NCBI GenBank assembly: GCA_009760855.2
Contig: WPIO01000061.1
Coordinates: 124,001 to 188,000, forward strand
From: Cristatella mucedo
Lineage: Eukaryota; Bryozoa; Phylactolaemata; Cristatellidae
Length of the DNA stretch: 64,000 bases
Reading direction: 5' to 3'
Shown: positions 12,813 to 57,140 of the stretch, piece after piece
Position numbering within the stretch: the first letter of the stretch is position 1
Layout of the letters: each line of letters begins with the position of its first letter
Translations under genes and position numbers: made by a program
The notes under the pieces: generated by a model
The model's input: the letters and a program-made list of their open reading frames with translations, nothing else
Databases searched by the model: none
Told to the model about the DNA's origin: nothing

Positions 12813-13359
12813 ACGGGCCTGAATGGTGGATCTGGGATGGCTTAAGCGGAGCGCTTCTGGCGGAAGGACGGCGTTACGCGGGCTCCTTTCGTGAGCTGTT
12901 TGCATTGGAGTTCGCAAGGCTGCACTAAATGCTCTCGAAGATTTCCAGTGAAGAAGCTTTGCCACTCCATCGCCAACGTAGCTGCTGGCTCCAAGCTCCT
13001 CCATTTCGTCGCAGATTCTTTTCCGCCTCGGCGCTCTACCTAATCGCAGGGCTGATTTACACGCGAATCCACCACCGAGCATCCGGAGCGGAGCTTATTC
13101 CGAACCGCAACTTTTGGATCGGACTGCCAGCCCTCGTCAAAGTGAGTCTCTGAAGCTCCCGAGTGGCTCTTGCGTCGCTTTCACCTTCCCAGCGGCAGTT
13201 ACAGCGAGGCGGAGTCGGCGGCATGATGGCGGCCGGATGCTCGATGCCATTGACTGTGAACGGAAAACCGTCCTGCGTTCTTTGCAGGATGGATTCTTGT
13301 GCACGACTAGCGCCGTCGGTTTGACAATAAGGCCCGGATATGAATCGCAGACACACTGA
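8011..13359 (+). CDS. M6PR-like MRH-domain transmembrane receptor, copy 1 (first exon not visible)
   Basis: Joined exons are 8011-8116, 8923-9041, 9394-9472, 12327-12400, 13015-13141 and 13288-13359 (577 nt). They give the MRH domain without its N-terminus, a transmembrane helix and a cytoplasmic tail ending in TGA. All introns are GT-AG and phases run 2,0,2,0,2,0, identical to copy 2. Family knowledge: MRH proteins bind mannose-6-phosphate or related N-glycans and sort lysosomal enzymes from Golgi to endosomes; this one has the single-domain, single-pass plan of M6PR. Cysteines at WNPC, ACQ, MCT, LTC and AC match the MRH disulfide set; the sixth (first) would be in the missing exon. An N-glycosylation sequon NGS lies in exon 3. 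An Atg27-like or other single-MRH protein is the main alternative. The signal-peptide exon must lie left of 8011 or left of the window. Confidence 0.8.
8923..9041 (+). CDS. Copy 1 exon 3 (MRH domain central part)
   Basis: Acceptor ATTTCCTTACAG and donor AC|GTAAGT. Phase 0 in, phase 2 out. It contains [11 protein letters not shown] and [12 protein letters not shown], the MRH strands that carry the L-x-Y motif, with an NGS sequon. It is homologous to 31470-31585. Confidence 0.85.
9394..9472 (+). CDS. Copy 1 exon 4 (MRH domain, LTC strand)
   Basis: Acceptor TTCAATTTTTCAG and donor ATA|GTACGT. It is 79 nt, phase 2 in and phase 0 out, exactly the length of its homologue at 42985-43063. It encodes the conserved [10 protein letters not shown] block. 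An extra Cys (ATC) precedes the conserved one and is absent from copy 2. Confidence 0.83.
9893..10045 (+). mobile_element. SINE-1 in an intron of receptor copy 1
   Basis: The tRNA-like head (CAGTGGTTAAGGTGCTC ... GTCGTTGGCTCGAGCCC) is followed by the L2-A-like tail (GAAGCGCCTGAATAGAGGTT ... GCTATACAAATGAATTA). It is very similar to the copy at 110-268. Confidence 0.75.
10046..10574. other. Intron sequence with an unclassified repeat
   Basis: Positions 10395-10516 are similar to 56243-56362; both share GAGGAGAAAGAAGG, GGATCGTTAGAGTC and an AATTGAGG end. It is an interspersed repeat I cannot classify. The rest shows no coding signal. Confidence 0.5.
10575..11455 (+). mobile_element. Two L2-B LINE 3' fragments
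   Basis: Fragments at about 10575-10700 ([19 protein letters not shown], then GPRLWNSL) and about 11000-11455 (same C-terminal RT region, then the L2-B 3' end GGAGTTACAGACGGAGATAC) lie in the long intron of copy 1. They are separated by an AT-rich ATATGCAT-type stretch near 10700-10760 and about 240 bp of unassigned sequence. A 159-residue frame at 10921-11400 spans the second fragment. Confidence 0.8.
11456..12326. other. Intron sequence, nothing recognised
   Basis: No repeat or exon is recognised before the acceptor at 12326. A 60-residue minus-strand frame at 11988-12170 begins with a hydrophobic stretch but has no supporting evidence. Confidence 0.45.
12327..12400 (+). CDS. Copy 1 exon 5 (end of MRH domain, start of TM helix)
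   Basis: Acceptor GTTTGAGTTTTAG and donor GT|GTACGT. Phase 0 in, phase 2 out, 24 codons plus 2 nt. It encodes [20 protein letters not shown]: the last MRH cysteine, a short linker and the start of the membrane helix. LSVGS is the same sequence as at the luminal-membrane boundary of vertebrate M6PR. It is 15 nt shorter than its homologue at 45093-45181, all of it in the linker. Confidence 0.85.
12679..12809. repeat. (CA)n / (GA)n microsatellite
   Basis: A short CA tract is followed by about 100 bp of nearly pure GA. It lies in the copy 1 intron between 12401 and 13014. Arg-Glu or Ser-Leu frames across it are repeat artefacts. Confidence 0.95.
13015..13141 (+). CDS. Copy 1 exon 6 (TM helix and cytoplasmic tail)
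   Basis: Acceptor CCATTTCGTCGCAG and donor AAA|GTGAGT. It is 127 nt, phase 2 in and phase 0 out, the same length as 50903-51029. It encodes the rest of the helix ([12 protein letters not shown]) and a tail with GAELIPN, NFW and LPALVK. M6PR tails share this GAxGxExxP...FW...LV arrangement, which is the strongest family evidence. Confidence 0.88.
13288..13359 (+). CDS. Copy 1 terminal exon (tail end)
   Basis: Acceptor GTTCTTTGCAG after a 146-nt intron; the copy 2 intron here is 143 nt. It encodes DGFLC, then an end reading RPGYESQTH and TGA. The DGFLC Cys sits where M6PR has a palmitoylated Cys pair. No acidic cluster-dileucine signal follows, unlike vertebrate M6PR. Confidence 0.85.
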   Translation, partial: DGFLCTTSAVGLTIRPGYESQTH

Positions 13360-13605
13360 TAAGGTGCAGACACGCTCCATTTCTGTGAGCGGCTGGCTGT
13401 CCCAGCGACGCTCGCCCCCGCGACTGAGGGGAGCACGCCACAGCGTTGGAGAAGCTACTTTCGTCTCTTTGGCTCGCCGCCGCGGGAGACAAGGGGCCTC
13501 GCCAGCGTTGCTCTACAAGGAGAGACCGCACCACCGTACCGGCACCGAGCTTCGCACCGCCTCGACGCGCCGCGAGACCAGGAACCGACCCAAAACGAGT
13601 GAAAT

Positions 13606-13611
13606 AATAAA
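13606..13611 (+). terminator. Candidate poly(A) signal of copy 1
   Basis: AATAAA lies about 250 nt after the copy 1 stop codon, a plausible 3' UTR length. No downstream element was evaluated. Confidence 0.5.
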
Positions 13612-13754
13612 GCGTTGCAGTCAACGACACGCCCTGGCACGTTTGGATGAGCGAGCTGAGCCTCGGCTTTTATCTTTTATCTAAGGTCTTCATCCGACGG
13701 CCTCATTCAAGCTCCCCCCCCCCACCTCCTCCCGCGTGAGGCTGCAGTTACGGT

Positions 13755-13915
13755 TGAAAAAGATGAGCTGATTCAACAGCTCCGTTTGTATGGCGGCAGA
13801 AGAGCCTTGTAGGATGACGCCACCACTTGCATGGAGAAACAACGGGTCGTCCGATTCAAGACTCGAACTCACGACCTCGCGATCGTTGGAAAGCGAGCTC
13901 CTAAGAGCCCGTAAG
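13755..13915 (-). mobile_element. SINE-2: tRNA-derived SINE
   Basis: On the minus strand the head contains a B-box-like GTCGTGAGTTCGAGTC. The body has the complement of AGAGCCTT and GGCGGCAGAAG, shared with 15955-16125 and 22485-22660. The plus strand ends the unit with GAGCTGATTCAACAG. This is an interspersed family and not a functional tRNA. Confidence 0.6.
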
Positions 13916-13959
13916 ACCCGTAAGGTGCGGATTCAAAGCCCAGCGGAAAATGCGAAAAA

Positions 13960-14070
13960 TGTAGGACATTTCCCCCGGATTCTTCTCCCCGGACATTCCA
14001 ACCCCCACCTGGTGGACATCTCCTCCCGGAAATTCCCCCCCCCCGGAGTAGGACATTTCCTCTCTATGAT
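13960..14070. repeat. C-rich degenerate tandem repeat
   Basis: Degenerate units built on GGACATTTCC and CCCCGGA recur about four times, with a run of ten C. It lies between the two receptor genes. Origin not recognised. Confidence 0.6.
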
Positions 14071-14102
14071 GGTTAATGTATAACTAGGAATACAGACATA
14101 TA

Positions 14103-14734
14103 CAGTCGTCCCTCGTTTATCGCGGTTGATCTCGGTTCCAGACTCTGCCGCGATAGGTAAATTTCTGCGAAGTGCGACTCTTTATTTATAAATCGAATGT
14201 TCTTGTAACTAGAGCATAGAAAACCTGCTCACGACCCTCGAATTCGTTTTGAACATTTGTAAAGCCCTCTGTACGTGAAATAACACCCTTTTAGTCACAA
14301 TAAAACCCGTAGTACCCAATATATTAGACAAAGTAAGGCATAATAAGACGTATTAGACCTTGAAAAAATATCACATTATTATTAGTGTGCATTTAATTAT
14401 ACACACAACCATTAATAAATGAAAATAGTGCAATTTGTTTGATGACGATGAAGAGGTGTACTGTACGGCAAAGAAGAGCAAGGTCACTGCTCTCAATGAG
14501 GCTGCACCTGACCATGAAGGATTTGTGGGTGTGCTCGAATAAATAGACCAACAGCCCGAAAATACAGTAAGTTTCATATTAAGTGCGATGCAGGGGTGTG
14601 TAATTAACTCAGACCACCGAGCACGCGATGTATCATTTTCACCAACTTGATCAACTTTTTAATGAAGATATTTGAAAAAACCACGATAGATTGAAGCAGC
14701 GAAGGTCAAAGCGCGAAGTGGCGATGGACGACTT
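14103..14734. mobile_element. pogo/Tigger-like MITE
   Basis: Terminal inverted repeats: the left end starts CAGTCGTCCCTCGTTTATCG and the right end finishes CGATGGACGACTT, flanked on both sides by TA (14101-14102 and 14735-14736). The CGTCCCTCG...ATCGCGG end is characteristic of pogo-type Tc1/mariner elements. The 632-bp interior has no transposase frame, so the element is non-autonomous. Confidence 0.75.
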
Positions 14735-14736
14735 TA

Positions 14737-15954
14737 TATATGCACGATCAATCGAAGCTCAAGCTCTGTTGAAATAAAATCAGCTCAGTATAAGCAGCGA
14801 CTCAATAGGCACGACCGGCGGTGGCGGTACAGCCATCGCGGCGGCGGCGGCAGCGGTGGTCGACGCGCGACGCCCGGTGCAGCAAGCAACACGCCGTCGA
14901 GAGCTTTCTCTTGAAGCGCCACCTGCACTTCCGCATGAGGCTTTCGCGGTCGCGGTGCCGGCTAAGGCGCGCCTACCGTAGGCGTAGGGATTTTGTGGCA
15001 GCGTTAGCAACGCACACCGCGTCGACGCACGTTTGTAAGAGGCCGCTCGCGACCCAATGGGTTTCGGTCACAGCCGATCCCGAAAGCCCGTAAGGGTGAT
15101 CTCCACGTGGAATTGCAATCGGAGTGATTCATTTTTCCGATTCAGATCCGTCTTCCTATCCCGATAGTGCTCCGCGAAGCCGCCATATCTGCGGCCGTTG
15201 CCGTCTAAAAAATGCGGTGCTGAGACTACTTCATGCTGAAAAATTGGGTCGGCTCACGATCGCATCTATAAATACTTTTTCAAATTTTTCTACTAGAGAC
15301 TGCCGGGAGTGTTTGAAAGGAGCACGGAACGCCGCGCGGCGCCAGACCACTTCTCGTGATGGCTTCGTCAAGCTACGCGCACGATTATGCTAGTAGAATA
15401 CTGTTACAAACGGTGTGTAGCGGCTTCTACTTCCGGACTGAAGAAGGCCACAAAAACAGCGCCGCCCGTAACGTTGCTAATCACAGTCGACGCGTGACGG
15501 ACGGAAAGCACGTGAAGCACTGAGACTCAGCGTTCCCGCTAGCGACTTGTAGGTGCAGAACCAATGCGTGCGCAGGTGAGTGGAATATGGCCGCAAGGAG
15601 GAACGTCCCCTACCTTAGCAGAACTTGCCCATATAGAATAGAAGCCTATGTTACTATATATAGTGTGAGATGTGACTCACATGTATATTGTATATTATAT
15701 TATATATTATATATAATAATAGGGTATATATTATATATTTATAATTAATTGTATATTATATGTTATAATATATTTATATATATATATATATTCATATGTA
15801 TATTGTATGTTTATGTATTCATCAATTGTCATGTAGAATAGAAGCCAGTATGTGACAGTATCTAGAGAGCTCAACTGCAGAGCCTGGCGTGACGACTCGA
15901 GCTCGTAAGGTCGAGCACAACTGATTGCCTACTTCATTAAAAAAAAAAAATAAA
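14737..15954. other. GC-rich spacer between the receptor genes
   Basis: Positions 14780-15420 are rich in CpG and CGG triplets. The Arg/Ala-rich frames on both strands look like composition artefacts. An AT-rich stretch (TATAT/ATTATA) occupies about 15665-15805. No exon or repeat family was recognised. Confidence 0.5.
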
Positions 15955-16125
15955 TGCTAGCTGATTCAAAAGATTCACTTTTATAGCGGCACAAGAGCCT
16001 TAATGGCTATTCCCGCCGTTCAATCTGCAGTCGGCGATCAAGTATCGTCCACGGCAGGATTCGAATTCACGACCTTCGTCATACAGAACGAGCACCTTAT
16101 ACACTTGGCTATCGTGGTCCGAGGC
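15955..16125 (-). mobile_element. SINE-2: tRNA-derived SINE
   Basis: The minus strand reads an A-box-like TAGCCAAGTGTATAAGG and a B-box-like GTCGTGAATTCGAATCC. The body contains the shared segment seen on plus as AAGAGCCTTAATGGCTATTC. The plus-strand end CTAGCTGATTCAAAAG matches 22485. Confidence 0.7.
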
Positions 16126-17013
16126 TTCGGTTTTAATGCTATCTAACAGCGGATTATGATTATACTGAATGTTATTTAATTATGATTGTACCAATATTGT
16201 ATACTTATATAATCTTACCGAACGACGGGTTCCTCGCTTTTATACCAGTGGTCCTTTTAAAAGATTTTTAAGAGAAACACAAGACGCTGCAAGCACTAGG
16301 CAGAGTTTTCTCGAGATGTTGAAGCACAGCTCGTGAGCTAGCAGCGAAAAGCACGTGGCAACTGGCATTAAAATAAATTTTCCCGCGTAGGACGCTTGCA
16401 TTGGGTCCGGCAGACACGTCTGAAACACGCCTTGGGTTTGAGCTCGCTGCTATAGCAAGCGTTGAAGCGAAGCCGCACGTACACGCCGCTTAGCGCCAAA
16501 CAACGGGAGACGACTACGCCACGACGCTGCGCTAGCATCCACCGAGCCAGCGGCGACATCTCCAAGCGAAGCGTCAAGGTCGCCAGCTCAGTCGCTCGCG
16601 TGAGTATACGTGTCGTTCCTCGCATTTGTACTGACCAATGGAAAAGCGCCATCGCCGGCGACTTTGACAACGCGTTAAACGACGGTGCGTGGCGGCTCGT
16701 CTGCTCAGCGACGCCGCGGCCATTTCGGACGGAGGCAGCAATGAAGCTCTCCTGTGCGGCGGTAGAGGCAGGATTAATTCTGAGAAATCGCAGCGACCAA
16801 TCGAGGCCACGGAGCTTTCTAACTGGGCTTTAAAGAAAATCCCGCTGAGATATTTCGCAGTCGATCTAATCTTATCGCCGTTAGCCTTTGAGCGCGATGA
16901 GCCTCTCGCGTGATAGAGGCAGCGGGCACAAAAGAGACGCTCCACCTTTTCGTGCACCCGTCCCCCGCGGGCGCCTACAGGAACAACCTGCGTCTCCGCA
17001 ATAGCAGCGCTCG

Positions 17014-51238
<34,225 letters not shown>

Positions 51239-52564
51239 CCCTAGCATAACTTGTCGACTCAGTCGTTATCGTGAGCCCTACCTCAGCTATGCAGGCAGCG
51301 AGAAAAAGGCCGAACTCCTCCCGGCGCTCTCGAAGTCTCGTGAGCTCCTCTCGAAGTCGCTGCTCTGAGCGAGAGGAGCGAACCTGTTTTGCTCAAGGGA
51401 CTCAGCTTCCGGCCTTCTGGCACCGAGCCGCGTGAAAGCTGCTGCGTGTATTTGCCGAGTCGCTGCACTCTTGATCGGGCGGCCTCGCTTGGTGCAGTGC
51501 TAAGTAACAAACAACTTCTTTCGAAAGTTCGAAATGGAGCACACGTGGCGCCCGATCGACTTGCTCCTTCCCGGTGCGCGCGTAGCCTGAATGCTCCTGG
51601 CTGTGCGCAAAGTCAGCCCCGGGCTGTCACGATATCTCTAGAGGCGGGAAAATTATAGGAAAATGCTTAGGCCGTTTCCATTATTGGTCGGCCGTCTGAG
51701 GGTAAAGGCAGCGCCGCTTCCAGAGCACACGACAAAAGCAGCGTCCAGTGCAATAACCAAAACTTGAAGAAAGTCCGATATTGCCTGGCTTGCGATTTGA
51801 AACTGCAGACGAGCGGGGGGGGGCGCGGCGGTGACGGCTGAAAGAAGCTGAAGAAACCACCGAGCAAAACCCGCCCGCGTTCCGAGTTGCGTATCTAAAC
51901 CTGATCTCTCGGTGACTCAACGAATGGCAAGCTAACTTAACCATCAGGTTCAGAAAGTCGGGAGTCTACGATCGAAAACCGACAAAGCTTCCCCTAGTCA
52001 AACTCTCCAGAGGGACAGGGAACGGGAGCTTTGGTTTCACGTTCGTCCACCTGCTAAACTTGAAGAACGAGCAAGTAACTGGCGGTAACTTTCCACGAAA
52101 TAACATGATCTGAACCAGTTCCGCTGTCGATAAAAGTAGCTACGAATCTTAATAAAGTGAAAAGACGAGCTAATAATGACGGAGCGTATACCGTTGACAT
52201 CACAAAGAACTGCTAGGTGATTTGACGGATGCCTCTGGTCAGATCTTTGATCTAAGGAGCGCGAACTTTCGGAGCAGTGGAGCATAACTTCTCTTAGTAA
52301 ATAAGAAAGCGTACTGAAATCTACCGAGCACATATTACTTCGAGTTAACAAGTAACGTTTAGATGGAGCAGTCAGGTAACACGGATATCGATATACGCTA
52401 ATAAGATCAAAGCAAGAGTGCGACTTTTAATATTCACAATAAATCGGTATGGGAAGGCCTGGTTCTTGGCTTGGACGTTCCGTAGATGCAGGTTTCTTCC
52501 TCAGTAGGAATGACGTTGCTTCTTAAATGGATCGCAGCGCTCGGTAATGAATGGACGTGCGACC
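51239..52564. other. Region downstream of copy 2 (3' UTR and spacer)
   Basis: GC-rich just after the stop (51240-51900), then AT-richer. AATAAA at 52438-52443 is a possible but distant poly(A) signal. Frames on both strands are unsupported. Confidence 0.4.
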
Positions 52565-53065
52565 CCTTGGTCTCTTCATTCTATGGCTCTAGCCTATCTT
52601 TCAGATATACTACCCCATCAGGCAAAGCATCGTACCACTCGCTTTTCGGAATCCAACAGTCTAGAAATACCTCGTACAAACCTTAAATCCTTTGGAGACC
52701 GTGCATTTAGCTCGTATGCTCCCACAGCCTGGAACTCCCTCCCGACCTGCATCAGAACATCCCCTGACCTGACCACATTTAAAAGAAACTTAAAAACACA
52801 CCTATTTAGGACAGCATTTAGTGGGTCCTTGTGATTCGTCCTCGGTGTGCTTATGCGTGCTGACACTGTGCATGCTGCCACTGACCACATTTGCATGCTG
52901 ACCCAGTGCATGTGACCCCTAACCATGTTATTCATTTTGTTTGTTTTTCAAGCATGATTTTACTTACTATTCTATTGCGTATCACTTTGCAGCAAATGTA
53001 AAGCGCCTAGAAAGAGATTAAGTTCTCTGAGGGCGCTTTATCAAGTGCAATATTATTATTATTAT
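52565..53065 (+). mobile_element. L2-A LINE 3' end
   Basis: An RT C-terminal frame (52547-52834: LAYLSDILPHQAKHRTTRFS ... RTAFSGSL), 3' UTR, hairpin and ATT tail. The C-terminus is nearly identical to that of the minus-strand copy at 5062-6264. Confidence 0.87.
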
Positions 53066-53654
53066 TATCAATTCGTATAGCAACACCGTTTCCATTATGT
53101 GACTAGATGATGGCATTTGCTAAAAGGAACACTAAGGATTGGAAAAATGCTTCTGGCGCCCGTAGAGCTTATTTAGTTCCGGAAGGACTCTGATGTACAT
53201 CCGATGGCTTGAATGCTGTGGTGCGACCATTGCATAACTGCTCCGTGAGTAATCTCATCCTCCGCAGTACCTCGCTGCTCTTGCCTGAGGCATGCTGAGA
53301 AATGTTTGGTTAGTATCTCCTAAATTGTGCCAGCGCCCTGCCTGGTCGGCCAGTCAAACATCAAGCCTTACCCCGCACAGCTACATAAGGAATCGTTAAT
53401 TCAGCATCGAATAAAGCTAAATGCAGCTGCGGCGGCCACGAGCATAGACTGACAGTCCACGTGGGGTAGCTATGAGCTGATTCGGAGGCTTGGGATATAT
53501 TCACTCGCCTGTGCTCGCTCTGTGCTACATTGGTGACTAAGAAAAGGTACGCATAGCACATCTAGACTTTCCCGGCAGCATGCTTGTTAGTATTCCATGG
53601 CTAATTCACCCCTCGTCAAATTCTTGTCCATTTAAATAATTCCTTTGTTGGTTC
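53066..53654. other. Unassigned spacer
   Basis: No supported gene or named repeat. Confidence 0.4.
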
Positions 53655-54560
53655 TGCCCTTCTAATAGGTGATGCTGTTGTGCGACCAGCACCACGTGCT
53701 CGAAATTTAGGTGTCAATTTTTACAGCTGCCTAAAATTTAAATGCTTTTTCAGAACACTTCTACTTCCTACTCCACTTTCTACTTCCTTTCTTACTTTCC
53801 ACTTCTACTTCTACTTCCACTTTCTACAGCTAGCCATCACATCTGGTCCCTAATCTAAGATTAGGGAATGTCTACCGCGGTGGCTTGCAAACAACTTAAT
53901 TAGCTCCTTAGTGCTGTCTCGGCTTGATTATTGTAATTCCTTTTTGGTTGGGCTACCAAAGAAAGCAACTAGGCCACTGCAGTTGACTATGAATATGGCT
54001 ATAAGGCTAGTTTCCAAATCCTGGAGGTTTGCACACGTGACTCCTTTTCTAATAGAGCTAGGATGGCCGCCTGTTAATCAACGGGTACAGAGCAAAGTTC
54101 ATACGCTGACCCACAAGGCGCGCCACGGCTTGGCTCCTTCGTACCTAGCTGAACTGCTGCACAAGTTTCATTCTCCTCGTGTCCTCAGGTCCTGTGTGGA
54201 CAATAAATTAACTAGTCCGTTCCGCCACTTAATGACCTTTGGCGACAGAAGCTTTAGCTCTGCAGCAGGTCCTAGACTGTTAAACTCGCTTCTACGATTC
54301 TCTCGCAACGACAACTACTCTCCTGCTGCCAACTATGGCGCATCCTATCCAGCGGTCCTGGGCTGCTATGTCAATGCTACTCACTACCTCAGATGCTCTC
54401 CTGACTAAGCGTGAGATGAAGTTTGTTGGCTACCAAATGCGTTCCCTAAAGCTGCTTAGGCTGTGAGAGCGCTATAGAAAACTGTCCTGCCTAACAGCCA
54501 CGTAGTATTTGTATCTTCGTGGAGTTACAGACAGAGATACATTACCATCCTACCCTCGTT
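53655..54560 (+). pseudogene. L2-B reverse transcriptase C-terminal fragment
   Basis: Starts at the GDAVVRPAPRARNLGV block, is interrupted by a CTTCTACTTCC-type repeat (53755-53830), then has an open 165-residue frame (53911-54408: LSRLDYCNSFLVGLPKKA ... LAPSYLAELLHKF) and the L2-B 3' end to about 54548. Confidence 0.82.
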
Positions 54561-55117
54561 GCATTCTTTCTTTCCAAATAGTTTGTCTACGACGAGCTCT
54601 TTCATTTTTCTCACTCCAGCCGTTTGATGGCATTAGAGCTATCCAAAAGGCGAGCTCAGTTAGGCTGCTTCACCCACTCAACTGTCTTAGATCGAACGCT
54701 GTTCAGCGTACCTTCTTGCTGCAGCATGTGACTCCAGAATTCTAAATCCTTTTGCTGTAACCTATCGCACCAATCGTCCCTGACATTAGTTACCCATTGC
54801 TTAGCTGCTCTTTCTTAGTAGCGGCGTTTCCGTGCTAATAAATGTTAGTAAAGTGCCTAGAAAGAGATTGAGCTATCTGAGGGCGCTTTATCAAGTGCAT
54901 CCTTATTATTATTAAAATCTTCTCAGCTTCTGCTGTCCAGTTGTTGCTGCCGCCGTGCGGCCTAGCTTATGCAAAGGGGGACTCTGTAAATTGACGTTAG
55001 AGAATGCGTAAGTATTAAAGTGTCTCCACTTCTGTAACTCTCTATTGCTCTGGTCTTTTTGCCTACGCAATAAAACGCTTGAAATGTATGCCACATTAAT
55101 AAATACATATATAATAT
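54561..55117 (+). other. Spacer with an L2-A tail
   Basis: 54840-54917 is an L2-A 3' terminus (AAGTGCCTAGAAAGAGATTG ... GGGCGCTTTATCAAG, ATT). The remainder is unassigned. Confidence 0.6.
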
Positions 55118-55265
55118 AGTTTATTTGTCTAGCGCTCTATGAGAATTGTATCTCTATTCAGGTGTTTCATGTATGCCACGGGGCTCGAGCCCAAAACCTC
55201 GGTCAGACCTTGGTCGGAGCACCTTAAATACTGGGCCGATGCACTTTGGCAAGTCTATAGTTAAA
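55118..55265 (-). mobile_element. SINE-1
   Basis: On plus: tail complement TTTGTCTAGCGCTCTATGAG and ATCTCTATTCAGGTGTTTCA, then head complement GGGGCTCGAGCCC and GGAGCACCTTAAATACTGGG. Confidence 0.7.
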
Positions 55266-56091
55266 ATCACTATACAGTGTATATTTTTATAATAAATACG
55301 AGCTCATGCCAGCAAAAAATCACGAGGAGTTGCAGTGCTGATATACACAGCGGACCTGAGCGTCCCTGACCTTGTGGTAAGCCCAGGCTTGCTGGTGAAC
55401 CCGGCCTTTTGTAGGGCATGGAGTCCATACCACGTGACCTAGGGTCGTACACTGCTCGGTTCGTACCGTCAGCCTCTTTCTATAACATGACCTTATCATA
55501 AGTGAGGCGTTTGCTGAGCTTTGACGGCATAATTTTTCGCAGTTTAGCACTGCTTCACGGCTTCATTAGTTGCTTATTTTTCTCTTCGTTGTCCATGGTA
55601 GGCACGCTAATATCTTATTTTTTCTTTTTGTTTCCAACTGATCGCTGTAAAGACGCCACGGCCCACAAAAACCACAGATTGTGTATGCAAATTAACCGGC
55701 AACCGCGAAATAGATATCTTTGCTTGGGAAGGCGGGATAGTGTGTCTGCTGAGCTATTGGAAAATTTTAAAAAAATTTAATTTTGAAATTATTTTAAAAC
55801 ATGTTTTATATTGTACATTATATATCTCTCATAAAAGAACGTAAATATAATTTTATGAAATTTATTCTGCAGCCCCAGGCAGTAAATCAGCATTGAGTAG
55901 CGTAAACGGAACGAACAGAATTGCTTATCATCGCTTCTAGCAACAACTCGCTTGCATCCGCAAAGCATCCTGGATGACTTCAACACTGCTTTCGAAGGCA
56001 GGATCAATTTCTACTGACTCAGCCGGCGAGCAAACTTCCTACAGTAAACCGCATCTTCCCCGATTAAGAATCCCGGAAAAACTCTAGTAAG
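55266..56091. other. Unassigned spacer
   Basis: Mostly AT-rich from 55560 on. No supported gene. Confidence 0.4.
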
Positions 56092-56175
56092 TGACAGCCA
56101 TGATAGCCCAGAAGGTAATGCGCTCGCCTTCACGACCGATGCAGTGGGTTCAAATCCTGCAGTAGTGGTTTTGAA
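56092..56175 (+). mobile_element. tRNA-derived SINE head (SINE-2-like)
   Basis: An A-box-like TAGCCCAGAAGGTAATGCGC and a B-box-like GTGGGTTCAAATCC with tRNA-like spacing. There is no matching acceptor stem, so it is a SINE head and not a functional tRNA gene. Confidence 0.55.
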
Positions 56176-56242
56176 TCCTGCCTAGTTTCCATTTAATCTG
56201 CAGGTTCGATCAAGAATATACTTCAATTAAGTGCTAGGTATG

Positions 56243-56362
56243 GCAGCGAGATGACGCGATGATGAGGATATTTCGAGAAAAAGTTAGAGGAGAAAGAAGG
56301 TCGGATCGTTAGAGTCGTGCAAGCGAGTGACTTGACCTGTGCTCCAAATTGAGGATCTCGCT
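56243..56362. repeat. Unclassified interspersed repeat
   Basis: Similar to 10395-10516 (GAGGAGAAAGAAGGTCGGAT, CGTTAGAGTC, AATTGAGGATCT). Only two copies are seen here. Confidence 0.55.
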
Positions 56363-56384
56363 GCCTTCTTCGGTAGGAGTATGA

Positions 56385-57060
56385 CAGCCAAGCTAGTTCA
56401 AGCGTTTGTGACATCGTATCTCGATCACTGAAATTACCTATATTCATTTCTCCTGACTTACCCGCCTTGATCGTTGCAGCTGGTGCAAAACTCAATCATT
56501 CGTCTAGTCTGTCATCAATAGCGTAGCTATCTCATAACAATTCTTCTACTGAGCTTCAGCGACTCACTATCAAGATGCGAATGGATTTCACGATACTCTT
56601 ACTTCCCAAAAGATTGTGTCACTAGCTTAGAACACGCCACCTATCCGACATCTGTGGTCCCACAGTGTCCTATTGCACCACTAGCTCCTCTGGTTCTAGG
56701 CGTGCCGCCATCCTTGACACGAAATGGAAATCCGTTGGTGCCCGGGCCTTCAGTTTTGCGATACCTTGAACGTCGCTGAACTTCACTGCCCACTTCGGTC
56801 GCTATCTGCAAAGATCTGGCGCCATGCTAACCTCAGATAACGCATGCCACGGAGAACTTGTTATTGTTCCTGAGTGCTTTGTATGCTCACCCTTGCATGA
56901 TTCAGTGCTATTTACTGGCCAGAGGTCCCACTAATCACTGGTCGAAAACATTCTCACGTTGCATGATTCCCTGCATGACACTTATCTTTGGTTATTTATT
57001 TGCTTGCACTCTGTTATAAACCGGGAGCTTTATTAAAGAGCTGCATAAACTACCTACAAT
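56385..57060 (+). pseudogene. Old L2-type LINE relic (L2-C-like)
   Basis: A QLVQNSIIRLVC-type block near 56475-56515 and a tail (GGGAGCTTTATTAAAGAGCT, then AATAATAAT) match the L2 layout, but the frame is destroyed. Confidence 0.55.
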
Positions 57061-57140
57061 AATAATATTATGATCATCATTAATGTAATGTAATATGTCT
57101 CCGTCTGTAACTCCAAAAAGTCATAAAGACAATGTGTGTG

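Noticed and set aside
12594-13082. 162-residue minus-strand frame with a long Ser-Leu run, and the Arg-Glu frame on plus
   Set aside because: Both are readings of the GA microsatellite and overlap the real exon at 13015-13141 on the other strand.
14780-15093. Arg-rich and Ala-rich overlapping frames on opposite strands
   Set aside because: Explained by GCG/CGG composition. No homology or splice support.
56092-56175. Possible tRNA gene
   Set aside because: A- and B-box-like parts are present, but no paired acceptor stem or clear anticodon arm could be drawn. Similar heads recur in SINEs.
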